NCBI GenBank assembly: GCA_002390675.1
Contig: DGPZ01000141.1
Span: forward strand, 1 to 24,901
Source of the DNA: Deltaproteobacteria bacterium UBA4427
GTDB taxonomy: Bacteria; Myxococcota_A; UBA9160; UBA4427
DNA: 24,901 nt
Reading direction: 5' to 3'
The notes below the pieces were generated by a model. That model searched no databases, was not told the origin of the DNA, and saw only the letters and a program-made list of their open reading frames with translations. Positions 1 through 8,052 of the stretch are shown piece by piece. The first letter of the stretch is position 1. Every line of letters starts with the position of its first letter. The translations under genes were made by a program, and so were the position numbers.

Positions 1-407
1 CGATATTCATAGTCGAGCGTTGCGACGCTCCACGCAGGTTTCTGTGTATCGGGGTCGATTAGGAGCGTCAGCAGAAACCATCTTCCGAAGGCGTCGTCTC
101 CATTAATAGTCACTGTTGGATTCGTGAGCATGTCGAAGGCCCAGCCTCCAGCCTCCTCGAACCCCGGCATGAACTCAAGGTAGAACTGCCTAATATCCTT
201 CTTTGAACGGAGTTCACCGAGGACGCCGTGGTCATATGAAGCTTCGTCTGAGAAGCAGGCGACGGCATCTTCCCAGCGAGCGTCGTGCATCGCCTGCATG
301 TATTCGCGGGTGAGACGATGAATCGCTTCCTTATCTTCGAGTGCGCGCACGCGATCTCGGAGAGCGTTAACTTCGGCTGCCAATGATTCCAGAGTAATTT
401 CGCTCAT
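1..407 (-). CDS. SnoaL-like (NTF2-fold) protein, C-terminus cut by window edge
   Basis: Reading the minus strand from the ATG at 407 gives an open frame of 135 codons that runs off the left edge without a stop. An excellent Shine-Dalgarno, AGGAGGAAATACC, lies at 408-420 directly before the ATG, fixing the start. The protein opens with a short coiled helix (about residues 5-30, alternating Leu/Arg/Glu), followed by EAIHRLTREYMQAMHDARWE and a Trp/Asp/Phe-rich sheet region, the usual layout of the SnoaL-like/NTF2 fold. Members of this fold are small cytosolic isomerases, hydrolases, dehydratases or non-catalytic binding proteins; the substrate cannot be told. It lies 87 bp downstream of another SnoaL-like gene on the same strand and may share its transcript. 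Confidence 0.8.
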   Translation of the reverse strand, partial: MSEITLESLAAEVNALRDRVRALEDKEAIHRLTREYMQAMHDARWEDAVACFSDEASYDHGVLGELRSKKDIRQFYLEFMPGFEEAGGWAFDMLTNPTVTINGDDAFGRWFLLTLLIDPDTQKPAWSVATLDYEY

Positions 408-494
408 GGTATTTCCTCCTCGTCGCGTTCTAGCGATTATAATCGAAGAGAGGGCTCCAAAAAAACAAGCGCCAATGAAGGACAGGACTAAGGG

Positions 495-932
495 CTACAA
501 CCGCCCCTTTGGCCATGCAAGTTCTTCGACACGCGAGACAATTCGCCAACCTTCCTCGCGGCGTTCGAGTACGTCGTTATAAAAAATCCCGGTGTGATTG
601 AGTGTTGATTCATCACCCACTTTCATCACGACATGGCACGAAACCGGCACGCGTGTCGTCGCACGGTTTTCTTCTAATATTAGGCGTAGGCCACCTGTTA
701 TCCTCTGCGCTTCCAGCATGACGCCCTGTAATCCAGCCAGCCACGCCCGGTACTCCGGGTAGGTGCAGGCCGCCAGACCGAAATCGGACAGGTCGAGGCA
801 CGCATCGGCCGTAAAGGTCGTGTCGTAAGCATCAAAGTCAAAGGCTTCGGCGGCAGCCAGCTGACGATCGTAAAGATCCATGATCGCAAAACGATCCTCT
901 ATCTCGCTCAGGTCATAGCGGCGGTCCGGCAT
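495..932 (-). CDS. SnoaL-like (NTF2-fold) protein
   Basis: A 145-residue protein. I take the start as the ATG at 932 because GGATC lies just before it (AAAGGATCAAAG-ATG) and because the 28 extra residues available from 1016 look like untranslated leader; an ATG at 947 is also possible. The sequence begins with IEDRFAIMDLYDRQ, then AEAFDFDAYDTTFTADACLD, typical of SnoaL-like helix 1-2, and ends in a curved sheet finishing with GWRIVSRVEELAWPKG, the common C-terminal signature of this fold (DGWRI..R). It is divergent from the EthD-like gene at 1063, with about 130 bp of shared control region. The function is unknown; small-molecule isomerase, dehydratase or steroid/terpenoid-binding roles are typical of the family. 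Confidence 0.8.
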   Translation of the reverse strand: MPDRRYDLSEIEDRFAIMDLYDRQLAAAEAFDFDAYDTTFTADACLDLSDFGLAACTYPEYRAWLAGLQGVMLEAQRITGGLRLILEENRATTRVPVSCHVVMKVGDESTLNHTGIFYNDVLERREEGWRIVSRVEELAWPKGRL

Positions 933-1062
933 CTTTGATCCTTTCATCTCGTTCACTTGGCGGAGATCTTCGTCTGCGCGGTGCATGGGCGTTCTTTGCA
1001 TACTAATGTCGCACACGCACTAAATCGGTGCTGAGCCGAGTTAATCGAGAAAGGAGAACGCT

Positions 1063-1437
1063 GTGGTGACGTCATTTACGTTCGTTCGAAAGCGACCCGA
1101 GCTAAGCGACGAAGAATTCTTTTCGCGCTGGACCCAGCACACTCAAGATTTCGACATAGTGGATCACCCGTACATCACAAAAAATCGCCTCATGCTCGTC
1201 GCCGGAGACACTCCGTACATCGGTATGGCCGAAAATCACTGGCCGGATATTGAGAGTCTGGCGCGGACGGAAGCCTTTTATCGCGACACGGAACGAGGCC
1301 GCGCCCACTGGGCCGATCTGTCAGAGTTCATGGACATCGATGCCTCCCCGACGGTCATCGTGACCAAAGAGGCTGACGTCAGCGAGGCAGGAGTTGTTCA
1401 AATCATTCCCCCTACGGCCCCAAACACGACGGGTTGA
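1063..1437 (+). CDS. EthD-like dimeric alpha/beta-barrel protein
   Basis: A 124-residue protein starting at GTG 1063 (or the next codon, also GTG), with AAGGAG at 1051-1056 as ribosome binding site. The N-terminus VTSFTFVRKRPELSDEEFF is the standard EthD/dimeric barrel opening: a beta strand, then 'R.P.LS.eeF...W...H'. A second half with a W-P-D-I and F-Y-R-D pattern matches the rest of the barrel. EthD-fold proteins are small cytosolic proteins that accompany ring-cleaving or ether-degrading oxidations; some are decarboxylases or isomerases. It is first in a plus-strand operon, 9 bp before the kinase-like gene. Assignment to the fold is fairly secure; the reaction is unknown. Confidence 0.7.
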   Translation: MVTSFTFVRKRPELSDEEFFSRWTQHTQDFDIVDHPYITKNRLMLVAGDTPYIGMAENHWPDIESLARTEAFYRDTERGRAHWADLSEFMDIDASPTVIVTKEADVSEAGVVQIIPPTAPNTTG

Positions 1438-1446
1438 GGTGTTTCA

Positions 1447-2865
1447 TTGACTTCGTTTGACCTCCCCCCCTCTCTCGCAGAATGGGTTGAACTTTTGACC
1501 CAAAGCAAAGTCGTGTCCGCCACGCGGCATATAGCGGGCGCAAGTCGCGAGGCGTGGAACGTAGATATCGATTCCGAGGAAACAGCAAAGAGCGGCGAAG
1601 CCTCCAACAACCTCTCAAGAAAACCACCACGTCGACTTTTCCTGCTTCGCGACCGAGGTCAGGGAGCAGGTAGCGAACATGATGCGGCTGTCCTTCACGC
1701 GCTCAAAGACTCCGCGGTGCCTGTCCCGCGAGTGATCGGCTCCGAGGCATCTAATGGCCTCCTGCTTCTCGAGCGAATCGACGGCCGCTCAGACTTTCCC
1801 TTCGTCGATCATGATGTCGAGTTCGATGCGACGGCGCGTCATCTTATGATTCTCACGGGCGCGCTTCACTCGATCGATCCCCGATCCCTAGAGATCCCCC
1901 ACCTAACGGTCCCCGACCATCCCTCGGATTCGGCTCGAGAAGCACTCAAGAAAGCCCGGAATGCAGCTTCTATGCTAGGCGATGAGATCGAGCCCTTTTT
2001 TCTCTTTGCCTTAGAATGGCTCGAACGAAAAATCCCTGAAGGTGACGCCCGATGTGCCCTAGTTCATAGCGACATGGGCCCCGGCAACTTTCTCTACTCG
2101 GAGGGACGAGTCAACGCGATTATCGATTGGGAAGTCGCTCACTTCGGGGACCCGATGGAAGATTTAGCTGCGATCGCGGTTCGCGACATGGCGACCCCCA
2201 TAGGTCATCTACCCACGCGTTTCGCAGAGTATGAGGCGAGCAGTGGAACTCCCATCGACCTCGAGCGCATCGGCTATTACCGCGCGCTCGTGCTGGTCCG
2301 CAACAGCCTGATGATCGGGCTTGGGCTCGCACATAGACCCCCGGGCTTCGATGTCGTAGAGATGACGATGTACCAGACTCTTCTGATTCGTGCGGCGGCT
2401 CTCGTGATCTGTGACTGCGAGGGTATTCAACGTCCTGCGATCAATCCCCTCGATCCGAGTTCCGAAACGACCATGAATCACGCGAGGCATTCGCTCGCAA
2501 GGGCAGCCCAACATGACCTAGAGAACATAGTTGTCCCCGAACTCCCGCCGGGTCTAGCCGCGCACCGAATCGACGGTGTGGCCCGTGTGATCGCTACGCT
2601 GAGCCACGAAGACAGCGTAGGCGCCGCGCTTAATCAGCAAGAGATAGACGACATCCAAGACACGCTGAATGAGTCGCTAACGGACCTAGCACTTGCAGAC
2701 GATCGACTTCGCATGGTTCTCGGCGAACCCAGTAAAAACACCCAAGAACGAGACACGCAGTGGGCCTCTTATTTCGCTAGGCGATTCCTTCGCCTTGGCG
2801 AGCGCCGTCGCCCGCTTATGGGCGCGCTCATGGAGAGACTGCCGCAGCCTCTGGAGGACGTATGA
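1447..2865 (+). CDS. APH-type phosphotransferase with C-terminal DUF6285-like domain
   Basis: A 472-residue protein starting at TTG 1447, with GAGGT (1436-1440), overlapping the previous stop, as ribosome binding site. Residues about 60-330 form an aminoglycoside phosphotransferase/choline-kinase-like domain: the catalytic loop VHSDMGPGNF is near residue 207, and the metal-binding Asp in AIIDWEVAHFGDPMEDLA near 226. The normal APH loop is HGD..pgN; here it is HSD. Residues about 350-472 form a helical tail beginning DLENIVVPELPPGL and ending in an Arg-rich helix, resembling DUF6285, which often travels with this kinase family as a separate gene. Family members near acyl-CoA genes are thought to act on hydroxyacyl or other small substrates, but the substrate here is unknown. 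The stop overlaps the next start by 4 bp (ATGA), implying translational coupling. Confidence 0.8.
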   Translation: MTSFDLPPSLAEWVELLTQSKVVSATRHIAGASREAWNVDIDSEETAKSGEASNNLSRKPPRRLFLLRDRGQGAGSEHDAAVLHALKDSAVPVPRVIGSEASNGLLLLERIDGRSDFPFVDHDVEFDATARHLMILTGALHSIDPRSLEIPHLTVPDHPSDSAREALKKARNAASMLGDEIEPFFLFALEWLERKIPEGDARCALVHSDMGPGNFLYSEGRVNAIIDWEVAHFGDPMEDLAAIAVRDMATPIGHLPTRFAEYEASSGTPIDLERIGYYRALVLVRNSLMIGLGLAHRPPGFDVVEMTMYQTLLIRAAALVICDCEGIQRPAINPLDPSSETTMNHARHSLARAAQHDLENIVVPELPPGLAAHRIDGVARVIATLSHEDSVGAALNQQEIDDIQDTLNESLTDLALADDRLRMVLGEPSKNTQERDTQWASYFARRFLRLGERRRPLMGALMERLPQPLEDV

Positions 2866-3785
2866 TCGGCCGCGACCCGAGACTCATCGTGATCGAGGAG
2901 GATGACGCGTTTCACCCTCCCACAAGCGATACACCTACATGGATCGAGACGATGTGGTTCCCGTTTTGGATTCCGGACGAGAGCCTTTCTGCCTCAGTGC
3001 GGGTTTGGTTCAGTCCCAATGCGGGCCAGCAGGGCGGCGCGATTGCTGGTTGGCACGGCCAATCGAAAGGGCTTTTCGGGGACCGCTGGACTGAGCCCTT
3101 TACCGACCCACCGGACTTAAAAAACCTCAGGCTTAAGCGAGGTCTGCATATCGAGTGCATCGAACCGCTGACGCGGTACCACATTTGCCAGGAGACTGAG
3201 AATTTTAAGCTCGATATCGAATTCTCCGCGATCATGGCGCCTAACCCGGTCCCCCCTGAGGAGTCCCCAGGAATGTTCGCGGGACATTTCGAGCAGCCCG
3301 GTCACGTCACGGGCGAAGTCACGTTCCACGGACGCACCCTCCCGATCGATTGCTATTCGATCCGAGATCGATCATGGGGCCCCCGCCTGATGCCAGACGA
3401 ACTACGTCTCGGGAATGCACATGCAACGTCCCGCAACTTCAGTTTTTTCACCTACGTGAACCCAACCCCCGACGCATCAGAACGAATCACGAGCGGATAT
3501 CTGCTTCAAGATGGCATTTCGGCAAGGATCGTCTCCGGACTTCGCGAAACGAATTGGCTCGACGACCTTCCTGTCTCCCTACGCCTAACAGCGAAAGATG
3601 CAGCAGGCCGTGAAATCCAAGTGGAAGGAGAATGCATCAACACGATGGCATCGAATGCAGGCAATGGCGTATATGCTGTCCTTAATCTTGTTCGCTGGGA
3701 AAACGAACGAGGTGTCTCGTGGGGCGAAAATCATGACATTTGGTCGGAGCGGGCCTGGCTCGCCGCAGGTCGCCCAAAGCTATAA
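2862..3785 (+). CDS. Lipocalin-like protein of the DUF7064/DUF7065 type
   Basis: A 307-residue protein starting inside the preceding stop (ATGA overlap at 2862-2865), with GGAGG just upstream within the kinase gene. It has no signal peptide or membrane segment. It is rich in beta strands and contains the diagnostic RDRSWGPR near residues 168-175, following a stretch of His, Trp and Phe residues. I recall this motif from cytosolic two-lobed proteins annotated as DUF7064/DUF7065, distantly related to the hydroxyneurosporene synthase/AttH fold. These are often co-located with APH-type kinases and SnoaL proteins in lipid, terpenoid or steroid degradation loci, as here. The reaction is not known; the family label comes from motif memory only. 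Confidence 0.6.
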   Translation: MIGRDPRLIVIEEDDAFHPPTSDTPTWIETMWFPFWIPDESLSASVRVWFSPNAGQQGGAIAGWHGQSKGLFGDRWTEPFTDPPDLKNLRLKRGLHIECIEPLTRYHICQETENFKLDIEFSAIMAPNPVPPEESPGMFAGHFEQPGHVTGEVTFHGRTLPIDCYSIRDRSWGPRLMPDELRLGNAHATSRNFSFFTYVNPTPDASERITSGYLLQDGISARIVSGLRETNWLDDLPVSLRLTAKDAAGREIQVEGECINTMASNAGNGVYAVLNLVRWENERGVSWGENHDIWSERAWLAAGRPKL

Positions 3786-3807
3786 GCGAGTTCCATAGCC
3801 AAACGGC

Positions 3808-4138
3808 TTAGCGGCTCGCTTCCGCTATCGACGAAATCGCCTTGGATCGGTACACCGCCATATCCTTTTCACAAACCCTCATCGCAATGGAAGTGAGGTT
3901 TCGCAATTCGAGAAGCGCGACACCCTCGGCGCGCGCTTGATAGGCATAGACCTGTTCAGCCGGGAGGAAGAAATCCTCTCCAGGACCTAGCTCGCGATCA
4001 CCCGTCAAAATACCAACCTTAACAACGTAGTTAGAGGCGGTCGGACCAGTGGCTGTGCTTGGGCAGGAGATGACCCGGTGCAAAGTTAATCTCCACGAGA
4101 CTGAGACCGTGATCGCTAGACTGCCTGGAGATCGCGGA
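3808..4138 (-). pseudogene. Cupin-domain protein, 5'-truncated and frameshifted
   Basis: Minus-strand reading from about 4125 gives GLSLVEINFAPGHLLPKHSH followed by WSDRL and a stop (TAA near 4030). The next frame continues at once with NYVVKVGILTGDRELGPGED and FFLPAEQVYAYQARAEGV down to a stop at 3808. Deleting one A in the CTCTAACTAC context restores RLYYVV, the expected strand after the HxH metal motif, so a single-base insertion explains the break. Together the two pieces make a recognisable small cupin (HxH, then GxxxxLGPGEDFF-P motif 2). There is no start codon: cupin-like sequence stops where repeat copy 1 begins (4139). The gene is therefore damaged twice. A sequencing error could explain the frameshift but not the missing 5' end. 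Confidence 0.75.
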
Positions 4139-4230
4139 GGGGGATAGGGATTTCAAGCTGCCTTTTCGGCCCCGCCCATAGTTGGCATTCTTATAAATAG
4201 GAGCCGATGGAGGTACCCGCCCCCTTCCGG
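4139..4230. repeat. Structured dispersed repeat, copy 1
   Basis: Begins GGGGATAGGG (here preceded by extra G) and ends TACCCGCCCCCTTCCGG. By my count it matches copy 2 at 71 of 90 ungapped positions. The internal hairpin GCC-TTTTC-GGC and the partial GCC...GGC stem occupy the same places as the stems of the other copies. The G-rich 5' end and C-rich 3' end can pair. The minus strand reads MPTMGGAEK in one frame, similar to the other copies. It separates a 5'-truncated cupin (left) from a P450 fragment (right), both on the minus strand. Confidence 0.8.
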
Positions 4231-4233
4231 AGG

Positions 4234-4380
4234 CTCCCTGAGCTTCCTCAGGGCACGCGGAGTGAAGTGACGGCTCACGAGCTCCCGATAAGTCCGCTGC
4301 TCCGGAGGATCCATGCTCGAGAGAGTGCGCGCCTGGACGATTTCCTCGTTCCCGACGGAGGCCTTGAAGGGCGGCCGGGC
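4234..4380 (-). pseudogene. Cytochrome P450 gene fragment
   Basis: The minus strand between 4368 and 4234 reads KASVGNEEIVQARTLSSMDP followed by PEQRTYRELVSRHFTPRALR. This is the unmistakable bacterial P450 segment around helices B'-C (S.DPPeH...R.lvsr.FTPr). Only about 45 residues remain. No haem-binding Cys region, I-helix or start is present, and P450-like sequence ends about where repeat copy 1 starts (4230). Upstream, likeness fades around 4370-4380, shortly before the PQQ gene start at 4422. The coding part also folds as a perfect 7-bp hairpin, CCCTGAG-CTTC-CTCAGGG (4236-4253). It is a both-ends-truncated relic, not a functional gene. Confidence 0.7.
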
Positions 4381-4421
4381 TGACGTGTGCGCGGGCGGAC
4401 CGACCCGCGCATACTCGGGAC

Positions 4422-6299
4422 ATGAGCCGAAGCCTCCTGCGCGCCAACATCGTCCTGTCCATACTTTTCTTCGTCGGTCTCGCCTGTGCCGACTCGACCC
4501 GAGACGCTCTCGAAGCCCCGCCCGATCCGTCGGGTGCGCAGGTCTTCGCGGACAATTGCGCGGTCTGCCATGCGCTGCCGCTCATGGCCTATCAGTTCCC
4601 GCAGATGAAGGGACGGCCGCCGGGGTTCGTTTACGACGCACTGACGACGGGCCCGATGCGTCGTATCGGTCGCAATCTCGACGAGGCGAGCCGACATGCC
4701 GTCGCCGAGTTCTTCACGGGGGTCGACTTCGGAACTCCCGAAAGCGAACGCGACTACGCCGTATCTCCGACCTGCGAGGACGATCGCCTCGCCTTCGACT
4801 GGAGCGATCGGGCCCATCCTAGCTGGGGAGGGAGCTTGCTCAATCATAGGAATGTCGCCTCGAACGAGGGCTATTCGCGCGAAGACGTGGGATCCCTCTC
4901 CGTTCAGTGGGTGGTCGCGTTTCCGGAGGCAACACAGCTGCGATCCCATCCGACAGCAGGCGGCGGAGCAGTCTTCGTGGGCAGCCACAACGGTTCCGTC
5001 TATGCCCTCGACCAGGAAACGGGCTGCACGCGCTGGCACTTCAAGGCCGGAGCTGAGGTTCGAAGCGCCATCACGCTCACGCCCAGGCCCGTCGGCGACG
5101 AAGACTTCGGCGGGCCGGGCGGCATGCTCGCGGTCTTCGCCGACCGCGCCGCGAACACCTACGCCGTCGACGCCGAGACGGGCGTGCTCGTCTGGAAGAC
5201 CTCTATGGACCCCCATCCTTCCGCGGCGGTGACGGGCTCGGTCAGCGCGTTCGAGGGGCGCCTCTTCGTGCCTATTTCGTCCAACGAGGACGTCGGCCCG
5301 CTCGACAAAAACTACGCCTGCTGCACACACTCAGGGGCCGTCGTCGCGGTCGATGCGGGGACCGGCGAGATCCTGTGGCGGACCGCGACGATCGAAGAGG
5401 CGCCACGCGTCACGGGGCATACGAACGCGGGAACCGAGATCCGGGGGCCCTCGGGCGCGAGCGTCTGGAACACGCCCACGATCTCACGCCGACACGGCCT
5501 TCTCTTCGTCGGATCTGGGAACAATCACAGCCAGCCTGCGTCGGCGCGCAGCGATTCGATCCTGGCGATGGATGTGGAAACGGGGCGAGTCGTCTGGAGT
5601 CACCAGGCTCAGGCCGAAGACGCATGGAACGCCGCATGTCTCTGGAGCGTCTCGGATCAGGTCGGGTGTCCCATGCCCGTGGGGCCGGACATCGACTTCG
5701 GCGCGACGACAATGCTGGTCGAACTCGAAGGTCGGGAGGTCCTCGTGGCGGGCGCGAAGTCTGGCGTGCTCCACGCCTTCGATGCCGAGACCGGGACGCC
5801 GGTGTGGCGAAGGCGCATCTCGCAAGGCGGTGCGGAAGACGGCATCCGCTACGGCATGGCCACTCGCGACGGTGTGCTGTATGTCCCGAGCACCGACGCA
5901 CGAGACGACCCTTCCCACGGCGCGACGGCGCGGCCGGGGCTCTATGCGGTCATGCTCGAGGAAGCGAAGCCACTCTGGAGCGTGGATCGCGAGACGCTCT
6001 GTGCGGGGTCGGGGGAGTGTGACGATGCGATCGGTGCGCCTCCGCTCGTCATGGATGAGGTGCTCTTCATCGGCGCGATCGACGGTGTGCTCTATGCCCT
6101 CGACCGCGAGACGGGCGCCGTTCTATGGCGGATGGAGACGGCACGCGAGTTCGAGACGCTGCGCGGCACGAAGACCCGGGGCGGCGCGCTCTACGGGACG
6201 GTCGGACCGATGTACGCCAATGGGCGTCTCTTCGTTAGCTCGGGCTACGGGCAGGCCGAGCGGCCCGGTAACGCGCTGATCGCGCTTGCGCCCGAGTAG
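4422..6299 (+). CDS. PQQ-dependent quinohaemoprotein dehydrogenase (polyvinyl-alcohol dehydrogenase-like)
   Basis: A 625-residue exported protein. Residues 1-22 are a signal sequence (LLRANIVLSILFFVGLACA). A cytochrome c domain follows, with CAVCH at 46-50 and a likely axial Met near 79 (TTGPMRRIGR). The rest is an eight-bladed quinoprotein propeller with repeated blade motifs of the form vyaLd.etG...W (for example SVYALDQETG, VVAVDAGTGEILW, VLHAFDAETGTPVW, VLYALDRETGAVLW). Haem domain N-terminal to the propeller is the order found in polyvinyl alcohol dehydrogenase rather than in quinohaemoprotein ethanol dehydrogenases. A vicinal Cys pair lies near 299-300 (YACCTHSG). It would oxidise an alcohol in the periplasm and pass electrons to the haem. 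The start is ATG 4422 with only a weak upstream GGGA. Base composition is clearly GC-richer than the region to its left. Confidence 0.85.
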   Translation: MSRSLLRANIVLSILFFVGLACADSTRDALEAPPDPSGAQVFADNCAVCHALPLMAYQFPQMKGRPPGFVYDALTTGPMRRIGRNLDEASRHAVAEFFTGVDFGTPESERDYAVSPTCEDDRLAFDWSDRAHPSWGGSLLNHRNVASNEGYSREDVGSLSVQWVVAFPEATQLRSHPTAGGGAVFVGSHNGSVYALDQETGCTRWHFKAGAEVRSAITLTPRPVGDEDFGGPGGMLAVFADRAANTYAVDAETGVLVWKTSMDPHPSAAVTGSVSAFEGRLFVPISSNEDVGPLDKNYACCTHSGAVVAVDAGTGEILWRTATIEEAPRVTGHTNAGTEIRGPSGASVWNTPTISRRHGLLFVGSGNNHSQPASARSDSILAMDVETGRVVWSHQAQAEDAWNAACLWSVSDQVGCPMPVGPDIDFGATTMLVELEGREVLVAGAKSGVLHAFDAETGTPVWRRRISQGGAEDGIRYGMATRDGVLYVPSTDARDDPSHGATARPGLYAVMLEEAKPLWSVDRETLCAGSGECDDAIGAPPLVMDEVLFIGAIDGVLYALDRETGAVLWRMETAREFETLRGTKTRGGALYGTVGPMYANGRLFVSSGYGQAERPGNALIALAPE

Positions 6300-6378
6300 G
6301 CGTGTCCGTTCAGAGACGAGAAGAGAGGAATCGGATGACGCTCAGTCGGTAGGAACCCTGAGCGCGCGTGACCTAATA

Positions 6379-7149
6379 TTAGTTCGGATCGACCCCGCGC
6401 CCGGTGCTACCCGCGAGTCCACCACCGTCGGCCACGAATTCTGATCCTGTCGAATAGCTGCTCTCGTCAGAGGCGAGGAAGAGAACCAGGTTCGCAATCT
6501 CTTCGGGCTGGCCCACACGCGGGATCGGTTGCGCACTCCAAACGGCATCCTGGTCGACGGAATCGAAATCATCGGCTCCGATCATCGGCGTGGCGACTCC
6601 ACCCGGATGAACGGAATTCACACGGATGCCGTAGCGACCGAGTTCGAGGGCGGCCGTTTTTGTCATGCCGCGAATCGCCCACTTGCTCGCTACGTATCCG
6701 ATCACCCCTTGCACGCCCTCTATGCCCGCGTTCGAAGAGATGTTAATGATCGAGCCGCCCCCCGATTCACGCATTGCAGGGACGACCGCGCGCATGCCCA
6801 GAAAGGTGCCGACCTGATTCACCTCGATCACGGCTCGGTAGTCGGCAAGAGAAGTCTCCTCAAGGAAGCCTGTGCGTACGATGCCCGCGTTATTGACGAG
6901 CACATCTAAACGACCGAACGAATCCTGGGCCGTCGCGACCGCACGCGCCCAATCTTCTTCCTGAGTCACATCGAGTCTGAGCCCACGAGCCGCCTCGCCA
7001 AGTGATTCCACCACAGCCCGACACTCGGTCTCAAGAACATCACCTAAGACCACGCGCGCGCCTTCCGCCACGAAGCGCCGAGCCTCCGCCTCGCCCTGCC
7101 CGCGCGCTCCGCCACTGATCAATGCCACCTTGCCATTTAGCCTGCCCAT
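6379..7149 (-). CDS. Short-chain dehydrogenase/reductase (classical SDR)
   Basis: A 256-residue protein from ATG 7149 (MGRLNGKVALISGGARGQGE); 25 further residues are open upstream but lack SDR character. It has all classical SDR marks: the cofactor loop GGARGQG (13-19), NNAG (86-89), Asn111, Ser138/139, and Tyr152 with Lys156 in YVASK. An Asp near 37 at the end of beta 2 (VVLGDV) points to NAD(H) rather than NADP(H). The GGARGQG loop is typical of 3-alpha/20-beta-hydroxysteroid-dehydrogenase-like SDRs, so an alcohol/ketone interconversion on a hydrophobic substrate is plausible. It is divergent from a second SDR at 7209, with a 59-bp spacer that must hold both promoters. Confidence 0.9.
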   Translation of the reverse strand: MGRLNGKVALISGGARGQGEAEARRFVAEGARVVLGDVLETECRAVVESLGEAARGLRLDVTQEEDWARAVATAQDSFGRLDVLVNNAGIVRTGFLEETSLADYRAVIEVNQVGTFLGMRAVVPAMRESGGGSIINISSNAGIEGVQGVIGYVASKWAIRGMTKTAALELGRYGIRVNSVHPGGVATPMIGADDFDSVDQDAVWSAQPIPRVGQPEEIANLVLFLASDESSYSTGSEFVADGGGLAGSTGRGVDPN

Positions 7150-7208
7150 GCGACGATTCTGACACAGCCAGTCGAACCCCGCTCCGGGGTCACGCAAGGA
7201 GGAGCCAC

Positions 7209-7988
7209 ATGTCGAAGTCCGCATCCAACACGGACGAGTTCGAGGGGCGCGTCGCTTTTGTCAGCGGCGCCGCGTCGGGGATCGGCCGAGCCGCGAGTCG
7301 TCTATTCGCGGAGCGCGGCGCGCGACTCGTGCTTGCGGACCTCGACCACGAGGGAGGTGAATCCGCCGCCGAAGCGATCAGGGCAACCGGTGCCGAGGCG
7401 GTCTTCGTCGAAACCGACGTCGCGGAGGGTGAAGCGGTCGCGCGGGCCGTCGCGACCGCGACCGAACGCTTCGGTAGGCTCGACTACGCCTATAATAATG
7501 CCGGTCTTTCGGGCCCGCCTAACTTCGTTTCCGAGATGCCCGAGGCGCAGTGGCGCCGAACTATTGATGTTATGCTGACCGGCGTCTTTCTCTGCATGAA
7601 GTACGAAATCCCCGCGATCCTTGCGTCGGGCGGGGGCGCAATCGTGAACTGTGCTTCGGGCGCCGGACTGATCGGATTTCCCGGTCAATCGGCCTACGTT
7701 GCCAGCAAACACGGCGTGATAGGACTCACCCGTGCCGCAGCGCTGGAGTACGGCTCTCAGGGAATCCGGGTGAACTCGATCTGTCCGGGGACAGCGCGCA
7801 CTGCGATGGTCGAAGACGTCGTGCGCGAGACGCCGGCGCTACAACAGGAACTCGAAGGATTGCACCCGATCGGCCGTATTGCCGAACCCGAGGAAATCGC
7901 CGAGGCTGCGCTCTGGCTGTGTTCGGAACGATCCTCCTTCGTACTCGGCACTGCGCTCTCCGTCGACGGCGGATACGTGGCGCAGTAG
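7209..7988 (+). CDS. Short-chain dehydrogenase/reductase (classical SDR)
   Basis: A 260-residue protein from ATG 7209 with a strong site, AAGGAGGAG, at about 7196-7204; this chooses the start over the longer frame from 7122. Motifs: SGAASGIG (19-26), Asp44 for NAD preference (LVLADLD), NNAG (96-99), Ser150, Tyr163 and Lys167 (YVASK), and the PG loop ICPGTARTAM. Oddity: the position that normally holds the tetrad Asn before 'LtGvf' is Met122 (DVMLTGVF), a substitution seen in some SDRs. It is first in a plus-strand run with an amidohydrolase (64 bp on) and a cyclase-family hydrolase, suggesting a shared small catabolic pathway. Substrate unknown. Confidence 0.9.
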   Translation: MSKSASNTDEFEGRVAFVSGAASGIGRAASRLFAERGARLVLADLDHEGGESAAEAIRATGAEAVFVETDVAEGEAVARAVATATERFGRLDYAYNNAGLSGPPNFVSEMPEAQWRRTIDVMLTGVFLCMKYEIPAILASGGGAIVNCASGAGLIGFPGQSAYVASKHGVIGLTRAAALEYGSQGIRVNSICPGTARTAMVEDVVRETPALQQELEGLHPIGRIAEPEEIAEAALWLCSERSSFVLGTALSVDGGYVAQ

Positions 7989-8052
7989 CGTATGCGGGAA
8001 CGATCCCTGCATGAAGCAGCGATCGTCCCCAGCACGAACGTAAGGGAGCAGC

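Noticed and set aside
4275..6279. Long open frames antisense to, and in other frames of, the PQQ dehydrogenase (up to 351 codons)
   Set aside because: They are by-products of high GC: Arg/Ala/Ser-rich, no family motifs, while the sense frame has clear signal, haem and propeller motifs.
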